Shown here piece by piece: positions 1-6,149 of a stretch of 12,735 nt of DNA. The translations under genes were made by a program, and so were the position numbers. The stretch's first letter is position 1. Each line of letters opens with the position of its first letter. A model generated the notes under the pieces. It was given only the letters and a program-made list of their open reading frames with translations. It ran no database searches and had not been told where the DNA came from. Origin of the DNA: Acidimicrobiia bacterium (GTDB lineage Bacteria; Actinomycetota; Acidimicrobiia; Spongiisociales; ZC4RG35); NCBI GenBank assembly GCA_003230435.1, contig QIDW01000075.1, positions 1 through 12,735 on the forward strand, in the 5' to 3' direction.

Positions 1-126
1 CGCGCCTTGGTCGGCGACTCAACTATTACGAGACTCTTGGACATTGCTGGTGAGTTGACCCTATGTCTGGTGGTTATGTCAATCTGGATAATGCGTCACC
101 GACAGGGGTTAGCGTGGCCTTTGTGA
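1..126 (+). CDS. C-terminal end of an unidentified, probably membrane, protein (partial)
   Basis: Reading frame 1 is open from the window edge to a TGA at 124-126, giving 41 residues. The segment holds one hydrophobic stretch (about residues 19-31, LTLCLVVMSIWIM) followed by a basic tail (RHRQ), as expected for a last transmembrane helix with a cytoplasmic end. Its TGA overlaps the GTG at 123-125 in a GTGA arrangement, the same junction type used by most gene pairs in this window, which is the main reason to believe the frame. I do not recognise the family. An MFS-type transporter before tmk would be plausible, since MFS-dTMP kinase neighbours and fusions occur in Actinobacteria, but nothing in this fragment proves it. 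Confidence 0.45.
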   Translation, partial: RALVGDSTITRLLDIAGELTLCLVVMSIWIMRHRQGLAWPL

Positions 127-713
127 GCAAGTACATCGCCCTGGAGGGTGGAGATGGGAGCGGGAAGAGCACGGTTGCCCTAGCCCTCGCCGCCCGTCTC
201 GAGGCCGACGGAGGAGAAGTCGTCATGGTCCGCGAGCCCGGCGGGACGCCTTTGGGAGAGGCGGTCAGAGGTCTCTTGCTCGATTCGGAGAGGCTCGATG
301 ATTGGGCCGAAGTCTTCCTCTTCGCAGCTCAGCGGGCCGAGCTGGCGAGGGAGGTGATTGCTCCCGCACTCAGCGCCGGAAAGTGGGTTGTCAGCGATCG
401 GACGTATTACTCCTCGATTGCCTACCAGGGACGTGGGCGAGGCCTGGGTGAAGATGACGTGCGGGCGATCAACGAGAAGGGGCTCGATGGAGTGGTTCCG
501 GACCATGTCTTCATCCTCGATGTCGACCCGGAGACAGCGTTGGCCAGACAGCACGAGGCCGACCGCATTGGCAAGGAGGGGGTCGACTTCCAGGGGAGAG
601 TTCGAGCCGCCTACCTGGGTCTGGCCGAAACCGAGCCTGAAAAAGTCATCGTCCTCGATGGGTCGTTGCCGGTGGGTGAGCTGGTCGAGCTGATTGCCGC
701 GGTGGTGCGTTGA
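123..713 (+). CDS. tmk: Thymidylate (dTMP) kinase
   Basis: Phosphorylates dTMP to dTDP with ATP, in the cytoplasm, as an essential step of dTTP synthesis. With the GTG at 123 the protein has 196 residues, close to the usual 200-215, and opens with SKYIALEGGDGSGKST, the family N-terminus with the P-loop at residues 9-17. Further motifs are SDRTYYSSIAYQG (the DR motif and substrate-binding segment), VFILDVDPETALAR, and ADRI followed by FQGRVRAAYLGLAE for the LID and the helix after it. Start choice is open. GTG 123 overlaps the upstream stop and fits the family best. GTG 114 lies 5 nt after an AGGGG (104-108) and would add three residues. ATG 63 would add 20 residues unlike the family. The stop overlaps the TTG start of holB, so the two are probably translationally coupled. 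Confidence 0.95.
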   Translation: MSKYIALEGGDGSGKSTVALALAARLEADGGEVVMVREPGGTPLGEAVRGLLLDSERLDDWAEVFLFAAQRAELAREVIAPALSAGKWVVSDRTYYSSIAYQGRGRGLGEDDVRAINEKGLDGVVPDHVFILDVDPETALARQHEADRIGKEGVDFQGRVRAAYLGLAETEPEKVIVLDGSLPVGELVELIAAVVR

Positions 714-1732
714 CCGACCTGTTCGCCGACGTGATTGGCCACGAGAAGGTGACGGAGTTGTTGGCATCCGAGTTCGAGAGTCCGGGCCAGGCTTATCTCT
801 TCGTCGGCCCTCAGTCGGTGGGCAAAGCCTTCGTTGCACTGCGTTTTGCTGCTGGCTTGCTCGGTGGTGACTCTGATGATCGGTCCCGTCGACTCGCTCT
901 CGCCGGGACGCACCCGGATCTGACGATCCTCGAGCCGGAGGGCGCCACGAGCCTCGGAGTTGATCAAGCGAGGGAGGTTGTGTCCCGGGCCTCGATGTCC
1001 CCCATTGAGGCAGACCGGACTGTGTTCCTATTCCCCGATGCCGGGGCGATGACCGAGTCGGCCGCCAATGCCCTCCTCAAGACCTTGGAGGAACCGTCGT
1101 CATCGGTGGTGTTCCTTTTGGTCGCCGAGTCGGAAGACGACTTTCCCCCGACCGTCGCATCCCGGTGCCGGACAATCCACATGGGTCGGGTGCCTTTGCC
1201 GGTCATCGTCGAAGCACTGGAGTCGGAGGGTCTCGACTCCGAACAGGCGACAGGCGTTGCTGTTGTTTCCGGTGGCCGCCCCGGTCTGGCCCTTGCGCTC
1301 ATGTCTCAGCCCGAGGTGGCGCAGTTCCGTCAACTTTGGTTGTCGATTCCGACTCAGGTCACTCCCCATCCCGGAGATGGCCAGCGGCTTGCCTCGGTGG
1401 TCCTCGATGAGTTGGCTCCGCTGGTCGAGGATTCGGTTCCCGACGATCTGGCCAAGGACAAGGCGCAACGAGCGAGGCGCCGCGTCGAGATGTCTTTGCT
1501 CGTGAGCGGTCTTGAGATCCTCGCCTCCTGGTATACCGATTCGGCGTCGCTTCAGATGGGAGGCCCGGTGCGCAACAGGGATCTCGAGCTGGCCCCATTC
1601 ACCGATGTTCCTCCCCGCAAGGCGGTCCGGTCGGCGGAGGATGTCTTGGATGCCGTTGTTGACATTCAGGCGAACCTGAGACGTGAGATGGTTCTGGCGA
1701 ACCTGTTCGCCTCCCTCGGCTCCGACCTCTGA
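710..1732 (+). CDS. holB: DNA polymerase III delta' subunit (clamp loader)
   Basis: Delta' is the rigid stator of the clamp loader that places the beta clamp on DNA. The 340-residue product starts at TTG 710 in a TTGA overlap with tmk, the usual neighbour of holB in bacteria. An AAA+ fold is visible: a modified Walker A (GPQSVGKA, residues 33-40), HPDLTIL at 68-74, the sensor/helix region NALLKTLEEP (around 120-129), and the SRCR motif at 151-154 that supplies the arginine finger in the clamp loader. The C-terminal third is divergent, as is normal for the family. The segment between Walker A and HPD, where many delta'/gamma proteins carry four zinc-binding cysteines, contains no cysteine here, so the zinc module seems lost. 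This could also be called a DnaX-like ATPase, but the SRC motif, length and context favour delta'. Confidence 0.9.
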   Translation: MTDLFADVIGHEKVTELLASEFESPGQAYLFVGPQSVGKAFVALRFAAGLLGGDSDDRSRRLALAGTHPDLTILEPEGATSLGVDQAREVVSRASMSPIEADRTVFLFPDAGAMTESAANALLKTLEEPSSSVVFLLVAESEDDFPPTVASRCRTIHMGRVPLPVIVEALESEGLDSEQATGVAVVSGGRPGLALALMSQPEVAQFRQLWLSIPTQVTPHPGDGQRLASVVLDELAPLVEDSVPDDLAKDKAQRARRRVEMSLLVSGLEILASWYTDSASLQMGGPVRNRDLELAPFTDVPPRKAVRSAEDVLDAVVDIQANLRREMVLANLFASLGSDL

Positions 1733-1737
1733 TTCTT

Positions 1738-1757
1738 GCCCCTCCTAGATGAGGGGC
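1738..1757 (+). terminator. Hairpin just after holB, possible terminator
   Basis: GCCCCTC (1738-1744) pairs perfectly with GAGGGGC (1751-1757) around the 6-nt loop CTAGAT, five bases after the holB stop. No T-run follows, so intrinsic termination is uncertain. It may instead be the first element of the hairpin cluster that follows. Confidence 0.4.
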
Positions 1758-1798
1758 CACAAGCGTTCCTCGCCCTACAAGCGAAGCGCAGCGGGTTT

Positions 1799-1914
1799 CC
1801 TCCCCTGCGGAGCGGGGGAGGTGGCTCGGCGTACGGCCGAGCCGGAGGGAGCATAGAGAGCGAACCCCCCCGCCGAGCCTTCCGCTCGGCGGTCCCCCCT
1901 TCGAAAGGGGGGAC
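1799..1914. repeat. Cluster of GC-rich hairpins, probable dispersed intergenic repeat
   Basis: Four perfect inverted repeats lie almost end to end: CCTCCCC/GGGGAGG (1799-1805 with 1815-1821), GGCTCGGC/GCCGAGCC (1823-1830 with 1836-1843), CCGCCGAG/CTCGGCGG (1870-1877 with 1885-1892) and GTCCCCCCTT/AAGGGGGGAC (1892-1901 with 1905-1914). Arms of different hairpins also match each other: the GGCTCGG arm at 1823-1829 can pair with CCGAGCC at 1873-1879, so alternative folds exist. Composition and layout resemble the REP-like double-hairpin repeats scattered between genes in many bacteria. Only one copy is in the window, so the dispersed nature is inferred. Short open frames crossing it show biased, proline/glycine/arginine-rich translations and are not genes. 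Confidence 0.6.
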
Positions 1915-1937
1915 AAGCTCCGCGCCAGCTCTACAAT
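1910..1937 (+). promoter_or_regulatory. Possible promoter of the tRNA-Thr gene
   Basis: TACAAT at 1932-1937 is a good -10 hexamer ending 11 nt before the tRNA 5' end. A weak -35, GGGACA at 1910-1915, lies 16 nt upstream and is formed by the right arm of the last hairpin of the repeat cluster. If this is right, transcription starts a few bases before the tRNA. The TTGACA at 1939-1944 is too close to the gene to act as its -35. Confidence 0.35.
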
Positions 1938-1948
1938 TTTGACAATCA

Positions 1949-2023
1949 GCCGGAGTAGCTCAGTGGTAGAGCATTTCATTCGTAACGAAAAGGCCAGGGG
2001 TTCGACTCCCCTCTCCGGCTCCA
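1949..2023 (+). tRNA. tRNA-Thr, anticodon CGT, CCA encoded
   Basis: A full cloverleaf can be drawn. The acceptor arms are GCCGGAG (1949-1955) and CTCCGGC (2013-2019). The D stem is GCTC/GAGC with loop AGTGGTA. The anticodon loop TTCGTAA (1979-1985) carries anticodon CGT (1981-1983), reading ACG. The variable loop is AGGCC, and the T arm is AGGGG-TTCGACT-CCCCT. The discriminator is T2020 and CCA is encoded at 2021-2023. The anticodon stem TTTCA/CGAAA has four pairs plus an A31-C39 mismatch next to the loop. Confidence 0.96.
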
Positions 2024-2158
2024 ACCTTCGTCTACGCCTCCTTCACGATCCGCACCGTCACCATTCCAAACATCCCCTCATCTCGCTCGATTCAGGGCGG
2101 CTGGGCGGGCGGGTTCCGACTCCCCCTTTTCTCCACCGACCACTACCGTCTCCGCTCC

Positions 2159-2737
2159 ATGGCCGACCAGGCGGACTTCGAGCGGGACGCAATGCAGTAC
2201 ACACGACAGCTGTACTCGGCTGCAATGCGCATGTCTCGCAACCCGGCCGATGCCGAGGACCTCGTCCAGGAGACATACCTCAAGGCCTACAGGGCCTATC
2301 ACACGTTTCAGGAAGGCACGAACCTCAAAGCATGGCTGTACCGGATCCTCACCAACACCTATATCAATAAGTACCGCAAGGATTCTCGTCGGCCCTCGGA
2401 GGTCGATCTCGGCACAGTTGAGGACATGTACCTGTACCGGCGCCTTGGATCCGAGGAGTCCGCTGAGGCTGCCAGAACGACTGAGGACAGGGTCCTGGAC
2501 GGTCTGGTCGAATCTGATATCAAGCAAGCTGTCGAAGAGCTCCCGGAGAGTTTCAGGATGCCGGTGCTTCTCGCTGACCTCGAGGGGTTCTCGTACAAGG
2601 AAATCGCCGAGATCCTCGATATTCCCATCGGCACCGTGATGTCGCGTCTTCATCGCGGAAGAAAAGCGATGCAAAAGAGGTTGTGGGAATTTGCAAAGCA
2701 GCGGGGGCTGCTCCCGGAGGACGCGAAAAGACCATGA
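2159..2737 (+). CDS. sigR: ECF RNA polymerase sigma factor, SigR/SigH (RpoE-like) type
   Basis: Directs RNA polymerase to oxidative/thiol-stress promoters in actinobacteria. The product has 192 residues. Region 2 runs from about residue 12 to 75 and contains YSAAMRMSRNPADAEDLVQE and GTNLKAWLYRILTNTYINKY, which closely follow Streptomyces SigR and mycobacterial SigH. Region 4 (about 120-180) contains the helix-turn-helix FSYKEIAEILDIPIGTVMSR followed by LHRGRKAMQKRL. The next gene, overlapping by ATGA, is an RsrA-type anti-sigma factor, which fixes the subgroup. No Shine-Dalgarno precedes the ATG. A weak TACCGT (2144-2149) could be the -10 of a near-leaderless transcript. I found no GGGAAT/GTT-type site in 2024-2158, so there is no visible autoregulatory promoter. 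No alternative ATG, GTG or TTG start occurs in the roughly 80 open bases upstream, unlike the extended SigR' form in Streptomyces. The gene symbol is by homology. Confidence 0.93.
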   Translation: MADQADFERDAMQYTRQLYSAAMRMSRNPADAEDLVQETYLKAYRAYHTFQEGTNLKAWLYRILTNTYINKYRKDSRRPSEVDLGTVEDMYLYRRLGSEESAEAARTTEDRVLDGLVESDIKQAVEELPESFRMPVLLADLEGFSYKEIAEILDIPIGTVMSRLHRGRKAMQKRLWEFAKQRGLLPEDAKRP

Positions 2738-2979
2738 GCAAAGACTGCGACGAGGCACTCGAAAATCTCTATCTGTACCTCGACTCCGAGCTCGACTCTT
2801 TTAGCTCGGCGAGGATCCGTTCTCATCTCGACGATTGCAAGGGATGCGGACCTTTGTTTGATTTCGAGGGACGTCTCAAGACCGTGGTCAAGGAGCGTCT
2901 CGACGAGGATGTGCCGGACGCCGTTGTCGATAGGGTCCGGACCGCTCTTCGCGAAGAGGCCGCAACCGATCTTCAGTAG
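2734..2979 (+). CDS. rsrA: Redox-sensing zinc anti-sigma factor, RsrA type
   Basis: Binds and holds the preceding SigR-like sigma factor under reducing conditions; in known RsrA proteins, disulfide formation expels zinc and frees sigma. The ATG overlaps the sigma stop (ATGA) and gives 81 residues, normal for RsrA (about 80-105). The zinc motif is visible as C5, H31, C35 and C38. The spacing (26, 4 and 3 residues) is exactly that of Streptomyces coelicolor RsrA C11/H37/C41/C44 as I recall it. The surrounding sequence, EALENLYLYLDSEL and IRSHLDDCKGC, matches the mycothiol-system anti-sigma-R family. The C-terminal half, VVDRVRTALREE, is an amphipathic sigma-binding tail. All redox-relevant cysteines are present, so it should be functional. 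Confidence 0.93.
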   Translation: MSKDCDEALENLYLYLDSELDSFSSARIRSHLDDCKGCGPLFDFEGRLKTVVKERLDEDVPDAVVDRVRTALREEAATDLQ

Positions 2980-3004
2980 GCTCGCTACCGCGCCGGCCCC
3001 TAGT

Positions 3005-3010
3005 TAGGCT
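3005..3010 (+). promoter_or_regulatory. Possible -10 box for a leaderless transcript
   Basis: TAGGCT fits the actinobacterial TANNNT -10 pattern and lies 7 nt before the ATG at 3018, the spacing that places the transcription start on the A of the start codon. No Shine-Dalgarno is present in between. There is no convincing -35, so this stays tentative. Confidence 0.3.
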
Positions 3011-3017
3011 GTTTTCC

Positions 3018-3323
3018 ATGAAGAGAGCCCTTCGCATCAGTGCAGTTTTGCTTGCTTTCGCCGCCCTTTTTGCACTGATGGCGGTCCCTGTTTTCGCTCA
3101 GGAAGAGGAAGAGACCACTGAGCCCACCACTATTTCGGAGAATACCGGTCTCGAGCCCGCCGTACCGATCCCGGTTGATCCGCCCTTGGAGGCTGTGCCC
3201 GACTGGACATACCGCTACATGATCCCGACCACCCTTGCCCTTGCAGCTGTGGTCATTCTTCTCACCTCGATCCGGTATTTCACCAACGTCGTTCGCAAGC
3301 GGTATCGAATCGTCGAAGAGTGA
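3018..3323 (+). CDS. Small secreted, C-terminally membrane-anchored protein of unknown function
   Basis: The 101-residue product has a textbook signal peptide: KRALR, a hydrophobic core, then VPVFA before an acidic QEEEE, with likely cleavage after A27. The extracytoplasmic segment (28-67) is acidic and rich in Thr and Pro, with no cysteine or recognisable domain. A second hydrophobic helix spans about 68-85 (MIPTTLALAAVVILLTSI) and is followed by a basic tail, NVVRKRYR, that would sit in the cytoplasm. The predicted form is therefore a type I single-pass protein with about 40 exposed residues. Its stop overlaps the GTG of the DUF2342 protease gene, so the two are probably made together. It might be a small partner of the protease or of the nearby FtsH, but that is only context. 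I do not recognise a named family. Confidence 0.8.
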   Translation: MKRALRISAVLLAFAALFALMAVPVFAQEEEETTEPTTISENTGLEPAVPIPVDPPLEAVPDWTYRYMIPTTLALAAVVILLTSIRYFTNVVRKRYRIVEE

Positions 3324-4363
3324 CTTCTCAGCGACCCAACATGGGCCGTCTCGTCGCGAGAATCGCAGGCACATATCCGCTGGCCGAGACCTATCACACC
3401 GCTGCCCTCTCGGCGGAGATGCAGCGCCTCACCACGCAGGTGTCGGAAATTGTCCCTGAGGCGACCGGTCTCCAATTGCCGGGGTCGCCGGACACCACTG
3501 TGATCGGCCGCACGGAGTGGATCGAACGCAATGTCGCCACGTTTGCCCACCTCACAGAACCGGCGCGCAGACAACTGGAAGAGCGAATGGCCGAGTCCGG
3601 CCCGGCGGGTCAGCGCGCAGCTTCGATGGCCGGGACGCTCATGCAGGCCGAGACCAGGGCTGTTCTCAGCATCCTCTCGCGCAAGGTGCTCGGCCAGTAC
3701 GAGTTGGTTCTCCCAACTGGCGAAAGCGGCGACACCGTTGCCTATGTCGGTCCAAATATCATGCAGATGGAGCGAACTCATCAGTTTCGCCCCTCAGAGT
3801 TTCGTTTCTGGGTTGCCCTCCATGAACTGACCCACCGGGCGCAGTTTCAGGGCGTTGCATGGTTGAGGGACTACTTCCTCTCACTAGTGACAGAACTGGT
3901 CGACCAATCAAAACCCGAACAGGGACGTCTCGGCCATGTGATGGATGAACTGAACCAGCGCAAGGCTGCCGGCCGGCCTCTGATTGATGAGCGCGGGCTG
4001 TTCGGTCTGTTTGCTTCCCCGGAGCAGAACGCTGTCCTAGACAAGGTTCAAGCTCTCATGTCCCTCCTCGAGGGCCACGGCCACGTTGTCATGGACCGGG
4101 TTGGGGCCGAGCATCTCCGCAGCCAGAAACGCATGAGCCGGGTTCTCAAGGGTCGACGCCAGGACAAGCGAACCGCCGCTTTCTTCCGGCTGACCGGGCT
4201 CGAGATGAAGATCAAGCAGTACAAGGCGGGTGAGCGCTTCGTTCTCTCCGTGGAGCGCGAAGCAAGTTGGGAGACGATCAACCTTGCCTTTCGCGGGGCA
4301 TCCAGTCTCCCCACACTGGCCGAAATCGAGAACCCTGGCCAATGGCTGGATCGCGTCGCCTGA
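3320..4363 (+). CDS. DUF2342 zinc-dependent metalloprotease-like protein (F420-biosynthesis-associated family)
   Basis: The 347-residue product is of the actinobacterial family annotated as zinc-dependent metalloprotease or 'coenzyme F420 biosynthesis associated' protein (DUF2342). The HExxH zinc site is visible as HELTH at residues 168-172 within FWVALHELTHRAQF. The second conserved element, LLEGHGHVVMD, has E251, H253 and H255 and probably supplies the third metal ligand. No signal peptide or transmembrane helix is present, so it should be cytoplasmic. In mycobacteria the homologue also sits directly before tilS and hpt, and that order is kept here. Substrate and role are not established, and the F420 link in the name is not supported by any neighbour in this window. 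GTG 3320 overlaps the previous stop. ATG 3341, seven codons later, is the alternative start. Confidence 0.88.
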   Translation: MTSQRPNMGRLVARIAGTYPLAETYHTAALSAEMQRLTTQVSEIVPEATGLQLPGSPDTTVIGRTEWIERNVATFAHLTEPARRQLEERMAESGPAGQRAASMAGTLMQAETRAVLSILSRKVLGQYELVLPTGESGDTVAYVGPNIMQMERTHQFRPSEFRFWVALHELTHRAQFQGVAWLRDYFLSLVTELVDQSKPEQGRLGHVMDELNQRKAAGRPLIDERGLFGLFASPEQNAVLDKVQALMSLLEGHGHVVMDRVGAEHLRSQKRMSRVLKGRRQDKRTAAFFRLTGLEMKIKQYKAGERFVLSVEREASWETINLAFRGASSLPTLAEIENPGQWLDRVA

Positions 4364-5559
4364 CCGAGTTGCTCCAAGGGGTCTCTGCCAGGCTCGACCT
4401 TCCCGACGGACCCCTGGTGGTCGCTCTGTCTGGTGGCGCAGATTCCGCCACTTTGCTGTACCTGTGCGCCGACCTGGGGACACAAACCCGAGCTCTACAC
4501 GTCAACCATGGATTGGCCCACTCCGACATGATGGAGTCAGCCGCATCTGACGTCGCACAGAGAATCGGGATCGATCTCGACGTAGTGGCGGTCACGGTTC
4601 AGGATGGGCCGTCCCCTGAGGGCCAGGCTCGCCGTGCCCGCTATTCGGCCTTCGCTCACAAAACCAGTGAGCGAGAAAGACTTCTGACCGGGCACACACG
4701 TGACGACAGCGTGGAGACGACCCTCATGAACCTGGTCAGAGGAACCGGGCCACGGGGCCTCGCGGGCATCCCGTCCTACCGTTCTCCCAATATTCACAGG
4801 CCGATGCTCAAGATCACACGCAACGAGACTCGGGAGATCGCGACTCTCACCCTTCTGGGATTTGCCGATGACCCCATGAACGACGACCCCACCTTGACTC
4901 GCAACATCGTTCGCTCTCAGGTGATCCCGCTGCTGTCCACTCTCAACCCGCGTCTCGCGGACTCGGTGACACGATTGTCGGCGGCGGTGGCTGCGGACAA
5001 CGCTTACCTGGATCGGGCCGCCGCCCAGATTCCACTTCAGGTCGGCGATCGCTCGGCGGCGGTTGCCGTCGGGGATCTCCTGGCGGCACCAGGACCAGTG
5101 GCCGACCGGTTGTTGAAGATGCTCCTCACACAGGTTGTCGGCCGCGGAGGTGTGACCGCCGACACGCTGGAGCGAACTTGGTCCGTTGTCCTGGGTTCGT
5201 CTGTCAGCCAAGACCTCTCATCCGGAGTTGTCGTCGAACGAAGAGGTGCCATGCTCGTCGCGGAGACTCCGAAGAAGCGAGCAGATGTCGAGGACGTTTC
5301 TCTAACCCCCGGTAGGCACCGTTCCGGCCGCGTCGAGTTCGACGTCCTTTCACACGATGGCCCTTGCAGAGTTGCCCCACTGAGCGCCTGGCAGGCGATT
5401 TTTCCGGCTGACACCAAATTGGCAGCCGGGCCTGATGGGGTCGTGACCGCCGACGGAGAGCCGGCCTGGACGCCAGGGGAGAAGCGTCACCCGGTCGCCT
5501 GGTACGAGCCGGGTTCCGTCGGCTACCTTTCTATCTTCGCCAAAGAGGTAATTGGATGA
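4342..5559 (+). CDS. tilS: tRNA(Ile)-lysidine synthase
   Basis: Converts C34 of the CAU-anticodon tRNA-Ile to lysidine using ATP and lysine, so that it reads AUA. The 405-residue protein has the N-type PP-loop SGGADS at residues 30-35, GHTRDDSVETTLMNLVRGTG in place of the usual GH-DDQAET segment, and RSQVIPLL-LNPRL, the typical end of the catalytic domain. The remaining C-terminal part corresponds to the tRNA-binding region and is poorly conserved. The chosen ATG overlaps the end of the DUF2342 gene by 22 nt. The frame is open 25 codons further upstream, but that extension is not family-like. The stop overlaps the hpt start (ATGA). The Gln of the DDQ motif is replaced by Ser, a small deviation from the common pattern. 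Confidence 0.93.
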   Translation: MAGSRRLTELLQGVSARLDLPDGPLVVALSGGADSATLLYLCADLGTQTRALHVNHGLAHSDMMESAASDVAQRIGIDLDVVAVTVQDGPSPEGQARRARYSAFAHKTSERERLLTGHTRDDSVETTLMNLVRGTGPRGLAGIPSYRSPNIHRPMLKITRNETREIATLTLLGFADDPMNDDPTLTRNIVRSQVIPLLSTLNPRLADSVTRLSAAVAADNAYLDRAAAQIPLQVGDRSAAVAVGDLLAAPGPVADRLLKMLLTQVVGRGGVTADTLERTWSVVLGSSVSQDLSSGVVVERRGAMLVAETPKKRADVEDVSLTPGRHRSGRVEFDVLSHDGPCRVAPLSAWQAIFPADTKLAAGPDGVVTADGEPAWTPGEKRHPVAWYEPGSVGYLSIFAKEVIG

Positions 5560-6077
5560 ACATCAGGCCCCTGATCACAGCTGAGCAGATCGATGACAAG
5601 CTCAGGGAGATAGGTCAGCAGATCTCTGAGGACTATGCCGGCAAGGAGGTCTTGCTTGTTGGAGTGCTCCGTGGGGCGTTCATGGTGATGGCCGACCTGG
5701 CCCGTCATATCGACCTGCCTTGTGAGTTCGACTTCATGGCTGTCTCGTCATACGGGGCGTCGACACAGACGTCGGGTGTGGTGAGGATCCTCAAGGATCT
5801 CGACGAGGAAATCGAAGCGCGACATGTCCTCATTGTCGAGGACATCATCGACTCCGGTCTAACCCTGAACTACCTGATCAAGAGTCTCCGCGTGCGCAGG
5901 CCCGAATCTCTGGAGATCGCAACACTTCTCCTGAAAGAGGGGATTCAACGGGTTCCCATCGACGTGAAGTACACAGCGTTCACCATCGGCCCCGAATTCG
6001 TGGTCGGATACGGGCTTGACTATGCGGGCAAGTACCGAAATCTTCCTTATGTGGGCGTGATGGGCGACGACTTATAG
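5556..6077 (+). CDS. hpt: Hypoxanthine (guanine) phosphoribosyltransferase
   Basis: Salvages hypoxanthine and guanine to IMP and GMP using PRPP, in the cytoplasm. The 173-residue protein has the type I PRTase PRPP loop VLIVEDIIDSGLTL at residues 91-104, with the acidic pair E95-D96 and the likely general base D99. Other features are the flexible-loop segment SSYGASTQTSG, the LLVGVLRGAFMVMADL strand-helix near the N-terminus, and the base-binding segment near the C-terminus (FVVGYGLDYAGKYRNLPYVG). Length and sequence are ordinary for the family. Overlap with tilS (ATGA) and the tilS-hpt-ftsH order are conserved in many Gram-positive bacteria. Confidence 0.96.
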   Translation: MNIRPLITAEQIDDKLREIGQQISEDYAGKEVLLVGVLRGAFMVMADLARHIDLPCEFDFMAVSSYGASTQTSGVVRILKDLDEEIEARHVLIVEDIIDSGLTLNYLIKSLRVRRPESLEIATLLLKEGIQRVPIDVKYTAFTIGPEFVVGYGLDYAGKYRNLPYVGVMGDDL

Positions 6078-6088
6078 GAGAGTGGGGT

Positions 6089-6116
6089 TCGACTATTCGG
6101 CGTCCCGGCGTAGCAT
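6089..6116 (+). promoter_or_regulatory. Likely promoter of ftsH
   Basis: TCGACT (6089-6094) and TAGCAT (6111-6116) are separated by 16 nt and resemble -35/-10 boxes. They lie in the 72-nt gap between hpt and ftsH. Transcription would start near 6123, leaving a short leader with a GAGG Shine-Dalgarno at 6141-6144, five bases before the GTG start. Confidence 0.4.
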
Positions 6117-6149
6117 TGAGAGTCAACCCCTTTTCAATCTGAGGTTTTT

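Noticed and set aside
1736..1942. 68-codon plus-strand ORF after holB
   Set aside because: It is the translation of the hairpin cluster, with low-complexity Gly/Pro/Arg content and no ribosome-binding site.
1939..1944. TTGACA as the -35 of the tRNA gene
   Set aside because: A matching -10 would lie inside the tRNA. TACAAT at 1932 is better placed as the -10.
1949..2023. tRNA-Thr as an integration site of a mobile element
   Set aside because: No integrase gene and no second copy of the tRNA 3' end were seen in the window, and the flanking genes are housekeeping.
1599..2024. 141-codon minus-strand ORF
   Set aside because: It crosses the end of holB, the hairpin repeat and the tRNA, so it cannot be a real gene.
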